From: Paludibacter sp.
GTDB taxonomy: Bacteria > Bacteroidota > Bacteroidia > Bacteroidales > Paludibacteraceae
Direction of reading: 5' to 3'
Assembly: GCA_028748945.1 (NCBI GenBank)
Contig: JAQTOL010000118.1
Span: 1 to 8,592, forward strand
Length of the DNA: 8,592 bases
In this document: in pieces, positions 5,991 through 8,592 of the stretch
Position numbering within the stretch: position 1 is the first letter of the stretch
Layout of the letters: each line of letters begins with the position of its first letter
Notes under the pieces: generated by a model
The model's input: only the letters and a program-made list of their open reading frames with translations
Database searches by the model: none
What the model was told of the DNA's origin: nothing
Program-made: the position numbers and the translations under genes

Positions 5991-7514
5991 ATGAAAAAAA
6001 CAATCATTCTTCTTCTTTCATTCGTATTTTTTCTTTCCAATCTGTCAGCTGAACAAAAAAAACGCGAGATGCGTGCCGTTTGGATTGCTACCGTAGCAAA
6101 TATCGATTGGCCGAGCAAACAAAATTTCACATCAAAGGCTCAACGCGATGAAATGAGAACAATGTTGGATAAATTGGTTCAGAATAATATCAACGCCATA
6201 GTAGTTCAGATTCGTCCGACAGCCGATGCAATTTATCCATCTTCACTCGAACCCTGGTCGAATTGGCTGACAGGAAAGCAGGGTCAGAGACCAGATCCCT
6301 ATTACGACCCACTACAGTTTATAATCAATGAAGCACACCAACGTTGTATTGAAGTACATGTTTGGTTAAATCCTTACCGGGTGACGAACTCCGACAACCT
6401 GAATATATTGAGTAAAAACAATTTATATTACAAAAATAAAAATTTATATGTAAAATATGGCGGTAAGTATTATTTCGAACCGGGTCTGGATGAAACCCGT
6501 GAGTTCCTGAATAGTGTGGTGGAAGATGTGGTGGAACGTTACGATATTGATGGCATCCATTTCGATGATTATTTTTATCCATATCGTGTTGCCGGTGAAG
6601 AATTTCCCGATGAAGCCACTTTCCGGAAAAACCCTCGTGGATTTGGTTCTGATCAAAAAGACGACTGGCGCCGTAACAACGTGAATATGGTGATTGAAGA
6701 ATTACAAAAAACCATCAAAAGTATTAAACCCTGGGTAGAATTCGGCATCTCGCCTTTTGGAGTTTGGCGCAACGACAATGTCGATTCAAAAGGCTCGGCA
6801 ACGCGTGCCGGAGTACAAAATTACGATGACCTTTATGCTGATATTCTGAAATGGCTGAAAGAAGGATCTATCGACTATGTGGTTCCACAACTATATTGGG
6901 AAATCGGGAAAAAAGTAGCCGATTACAGTGTATTGGCCAAATGGTGGAGTGAAAATTCGTACGGAAAGAATTTATATATTGGTCTCTATGCTTCCCAATT
7001 GGGTTCGTCCGATGCAAATGCTGCCTGGCGGAATGGGAATGAATTGATTCGTCAACTGAATGTCAATAAATTGTATCCTCAAATTGATGGAGCAGTCTAT
7101 TTTAGTGCAAAAGGATTTCTAAAAAACAAACAAGGGCTGAACGACAGTTTGCAAAGTAATTTATATAAATACCCGGCTATTTGTCCCGTTAACAGGAATA
7201 TACAGGGTGAACCATCGGCTCAACCACAAAATATCCGAATTGTAAAAGACAGATCGGATGCATATTTACTTTGGGATGAAGTGCAAGAAGAAGGTGGTTG
7301 TCAAATTGCCTATTACGTGGTTTATGCTTTCAAGGGTAAAAAAGTGAGCGATTTGAACGATCCGGCCAATATATTGGTTCGCACAACCGAAAATTGTCTC
7401 AACCTGCGCGAACTCAATCACAAATTAAGAGGAAACTACTGTTTTGTGGTGACAGCCATAAACCGTTATAAACATGAAAGTGTACCTACATTCGGAGTGA
7501 CAAGGAGGTTATAA
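5991..7514 (+). CDS. Exported GHL10 (PF02638/DUF187) glycosidase, DigH/YngK-like
   Basis: The 507-residue protein starts with a Sec signal peptide (MKKTIILLLSFVFFLSNLSA, cut before EQ); there is no lipobox, unlike E. coli DigH, an outer-membrane lipoprotein. The catalytic (beta/alpha)8 domain of the GHL10 family runs from about residue 26 to 390: REMRAVWIATV (25-35), VVQIRPTADAIYPS (71-84), DGIHFDDYFYPY (187-198), ISPFGVWR (253-260) and DYVVPQLYWEIG (295-306). The HFDD acidic pair is a likely active-site element. Residues about 410-507 form a C-terminal region resembling a fibronectin type III domain (YYVVYAF, NYCFVVTAINRY), which may bind glycan. E. coli DigH cleaves peptide-free peptidoglycan at the division site; the precise substrate here is inferred. 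It begins 36 bases after the oxidase stop with no promoter seen, so it probably shares the namZ transcript. Confidence 0.88.
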   Translation: MKKTIILLLSFVFFLSNLSAEQKKREMRAVWIATVANIDWPSKQNFTSKAQRDEMRTMLDKLVQNNINAIVVQIRPTADAIYPSSLEPWSNWLTGKQGQRPDPYYDPLQFIINEAHQRCIEVHVWLNPYRVTNSDNLNILSKNNLYYKNKNLYVKYGGKYYFEPGLDETREFLNSVVEDVVERYDIDGIHFDDYFYPYRVAGEEFPDEATFRKNPRGFGSDQKDDWRRNNVNMVIEELQKTIKSIKPWVEFGISPFGVWRNDNVDSKGSATRAGVQNYDDLYADILKWLKEGSIDYVVPQLYWEIGKKVADYSVLAKWWSENSYGKNLYIGLYASQLGSSDANAAWRNGNELIRQLNVNKLYPQIDGAVYFSAKGFLKNKQGLNDSLQSNLYKYPAICPVNRNIQGEPSAQPQNIRIVKDRSDAYLLWDEVQEEGGCQIAYYVVYAFKGKKVSDLNDPANILVRTTENCLNLRELNHKLRGNYCFVVTAINRYKHESVPTFGVTRRL

Positions 7515-7563
7515 TACAAAATGTAGATTTCAAATAACACATCTTGTTAATCTCCGGAAATAA

Positions 7564-7589
7564 ATTTAAAACATCAAACGGTTTTAAGT
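7564..7589 (+). terminator. Weak AU-rich hairpin after the glycosidase gene
   Basis: TTAAAAC (7566-7572) and GTTTTAA (7581-7587) form a 7-bp stem around an 8-base loop, extendable by a G-U and an A-U pair. It lies 50 bases after the stop codon of the operon's last gene. The stem is AU-rich and no clean U-run follows, so it may be a weak terminator or only a chance pairing. Confidence 0.25.
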
Positions 7590-7620
7590 ATTAAATTCAT
7601 TCCAAAAAAAAGTATATTTT
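7589..7620 (+). promoter_or_regulatory. Possible promoter of ppc
   Basis: TATATTTT (7613-7620) matches seven of eight bases of TAnnTTTG, and TATT (7589-7592) lies 20 bases upstream as a poor -33 box. Transcription would start near 7626, at the foot of the foldable island at 7628-7686. This is a weak match in AT-rich DNA. Confidence 0.28.
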
Positions 7621-7627
7621 TTATTTA

Positions 7628-7686
7628 TCAACTCCGACAGCGGTCGAAGACCCAGTCAGCAGTTATTAACGTAGGCTGGCAGTTGA
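7628..7686 (+). promoter_or_regulatory. Foldable GC-richer island in the ppc leader
   Basis: In an otherwise AT-rich 264-base gap, this island can fold. TCAACT (7628-7633) pairs with AGTTGA (7681-7686), CAGC (7638-7641) with GCTG (7675-7678), and GGTC-GAA-GACC (7642-7652) makes a small hairpin inside. A second CAGC (7657-7660) could compete for the same GCTG. I do not recognise a known riboswitch or small RNA family. It starts about 150 bases upstream of ppc and could be a leader regulator, a small RNA or nothing functional. Confidence 0.3.
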
Positions 7687-7739
7687 GCCTTGAAATGAGT
7701 CCGTTAATCGAATGAAATAAAAAGTTTTCGAAGTGCTGT

Positions 7740-7759
7740 AAACAATCGAATTATTGTTT
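7740..7759. repeat. Short inverted repeat just upstream of ppc
   Basis: AAACAAT (7740-7746) and ATTGTTT (7753-7759) are a perfect 7-bp inverted repeat around a 6-base loop, ending 19 bases before the ppc ATG. It could be a hairpin close to the ribosome-binding region or a protein site. The stem is AU-rich, so chance is possible. Confidence 0.35.
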
Positions 7760-7778
7760 TGTTCTTACCAATAAAAAC

Positions 7779-8592
7779 ATGAACACATTAGAATTAGTTA
7801 AGGACAAGCTGGCAAAACCGTACGATGATCTCGAATTTCTTTTAATTTGTTTAAGAGAAGTGCTCATTGAATCCGGTGAATCGGAGCTCGCTAAAGATAT
7901 ACCATGGATTAATCCCTCGTTAGATTTTAAAACCAAAACATATACCGGGAAACATCTTCAGCTATATTCCACCTGTTTTCAATTACTTAATATAGCTGAA
8001 GTAAATGGAGCAGTACAAAACCGACGCAAAAGAGAAGATGAGTTTTCGTTGGCGGGGATTAACGGTTTGTGGTCACAAAATTTACATCTGTTGAAAGACA
8101 AGGGATTCACACCCGAAGAAATACTTAGCACTCTGCCCCATATCCACGTAGAACCGGTATTAACGGCCCATCCTACCGAGGCCAAAAGAACGGTGATGCT
8201 CGAACATTTGCGTAATCTTTATTTACTGGTTGTGAATAAGGAAAACAAGATGTACAGCAAAATGGAGCAAAACGAAATACGAAACAATATTAAAATTGCT
8301 TTACACCGTATTTGGCGGATTTCGGATGTATATACGGAGAAACCCGGTGTTGGTTCCGAACTCGATAATATCACCCACTATCTGACGCAGGTTTTCCCTG
8401 ATGTAATAAAACATCATGACCGGCATCTTATCCAGGCCTGGGAGGAAGTCGGATTTGACCCGCAGTTAATCCGGGAAGCAGCCCATTTCCCTAAAATCAC
8501 TTTTGGTAATTGGGTGGGTGGTGACCGGGATGGACATCCCCTTGTTACGGCCGAAGTCACACGTATCACTTTTCAGAAACTAAGACTGAAAG
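7779..8592 (+). CDS. ppc: Phosphoenolpyruvate carboxylase, N-terminal part, cut by window edge
   Basis: The first 271 codons of an open frame run to the right edge; the family usually has about 880-930 residues. The enzyme carboxylates phosphoenolpyruvate with bicarbonate to oxaloacetate, refilling the TCA cycle or feeding succinate/propionate fermentation in the cytoplasm. Two family signatures are visible: VLTAHPTEAKR (127-137), whose His131 corresponds to the catalytic His138 of E. coli, and FGNWVGGDRDGHP (242-254). The HPTEAKRTVMLEH form differs from the HPTEITRRT of E. coli. The later active-site and allosteric residues are outside the window. The start MNTLELVKDK is the only ATG near the frame's 5' end and follows an A-rich stretch (AATAAAAAC), normal for Bacteroidetes. 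It is probably transcribed apart from the namZ operon, because 264 bases with possible signals separate them. Confidence 0.93.
   Translation, partial: MNTLELVKDKLAKPYDDLEFLLICLREVLIESGESELAKDIPWINPSLDFKTKTYTGKHLQLYSTCFQLLNIAEVNGAVQNRRKREDEFSLAGINGLWSQNLHLLKDKGFTPEEILSTLPHIHVEPVLTAHPTEAKRTVMLEHLRNLYLLVVNKENKMYSKMEQNEIRNNIKIALHRIWRISDVYTEKPGVGSELDNITHYLTQVFPDVIKHHDRHLIQAWEEVGFDPQLIREAAHFPKITFGNWVGGDRDGHPLVTAEVTRITFQKLRLK

Noticed and set aside
7502..7526. Strong Shine-Dalgarno-like AAGGAGG followed by ATG-TAG, a start-stop pair, at the end of the glycosidase gene
   Set aside because: The AAGGAGG is part of the Thr-Arg-Arg-Leu codons, Bacteroidetes rarely use such sites, and the ATG is followed at once by a stop. 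Most likely chance.
7628..7710. Possible tRNA, hammerhead ribozyme or signal recognition particle RNA in the ppc leader
   Set aside because: I looked for a T-loop, CUGAUGA/GAAA cores and the GGAA-type loop pattern on both strands and found none.
7706..7751. AATCGAAT occurring twice (7706-7713 and 7744-7751) upstream of ppc
   Set aside because: An 8-mer repeat in AT-rich DNA is too short to count as an operator pair without conservation data.

Overview
The window reads as chromosomal DNA from a Bacteroidales bacterium. The proteins resemble Bacteroidetes families, intergenic DNA is AT-rich, and clear Shine-Dalgarno sites are missing from the starts. Two or three intergenic promoters fit the Bacteroidetes sigma consensus (TTTG, about 19 bases, TAnnTTTG). 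The genus cannot be fixed from the sequence.

Layout: an exported M3-family peptidyl-dipeptidase (dcp-like) runs off the left edge on the minus strand. Next, also on the minus strand, is methylglyoxal synthase (mgsA), with its own promoter and a hairpin terminator before dcp. Diverging from mgsA is a plus-strand run that is probably one operon: a NamZ-type exo-beta-N-acetylmuramidase (GH171, formerly DUF1343), a large FAD/iron-sulfur oxidase that looks like the NAD-independent D-lactate dehydrogenase of Pseudomonas (Dld-II type), and an exported GHL10 glycosidase related to E. coli DigH. After a 264-base gap with a GC-richer, foldable island comes the first 271 codons of a phosphoenolpyruvate carboxylase (ppc), cut by the right edge.

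How the genes may work together (inference): NamZ releases MurNAc from peptide-free peptidoglycan, and the DigH relatives cut the same denuded glycans. Recycling of MurNAc through a MurQ-type etherase yields D-lactate. Methylglyoxal detoxified by glyoxalases also yields D-lactate. The oxidase between the two glycosidase genes is the expected D-lactate consumer. The window can therefore be read as a peptidoglycan-sugar salvage operon next to a methylglyoxal gene, all meeting at D-lactate. A perfect 14-bp LacI-family-like operator at the predicted transcription start of namZ suggests that the operon is controlled by a sugar-responsive repressor.

Other points of note are two adjacent 9-bp tandem repeat tracts between namZ and the oxidase gene, one of which supplies extra in-frame start codons, and the unexplained leader of ppc. 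I see no RNA genes, CRISPR arrays, insertion sequences or prophage genes.
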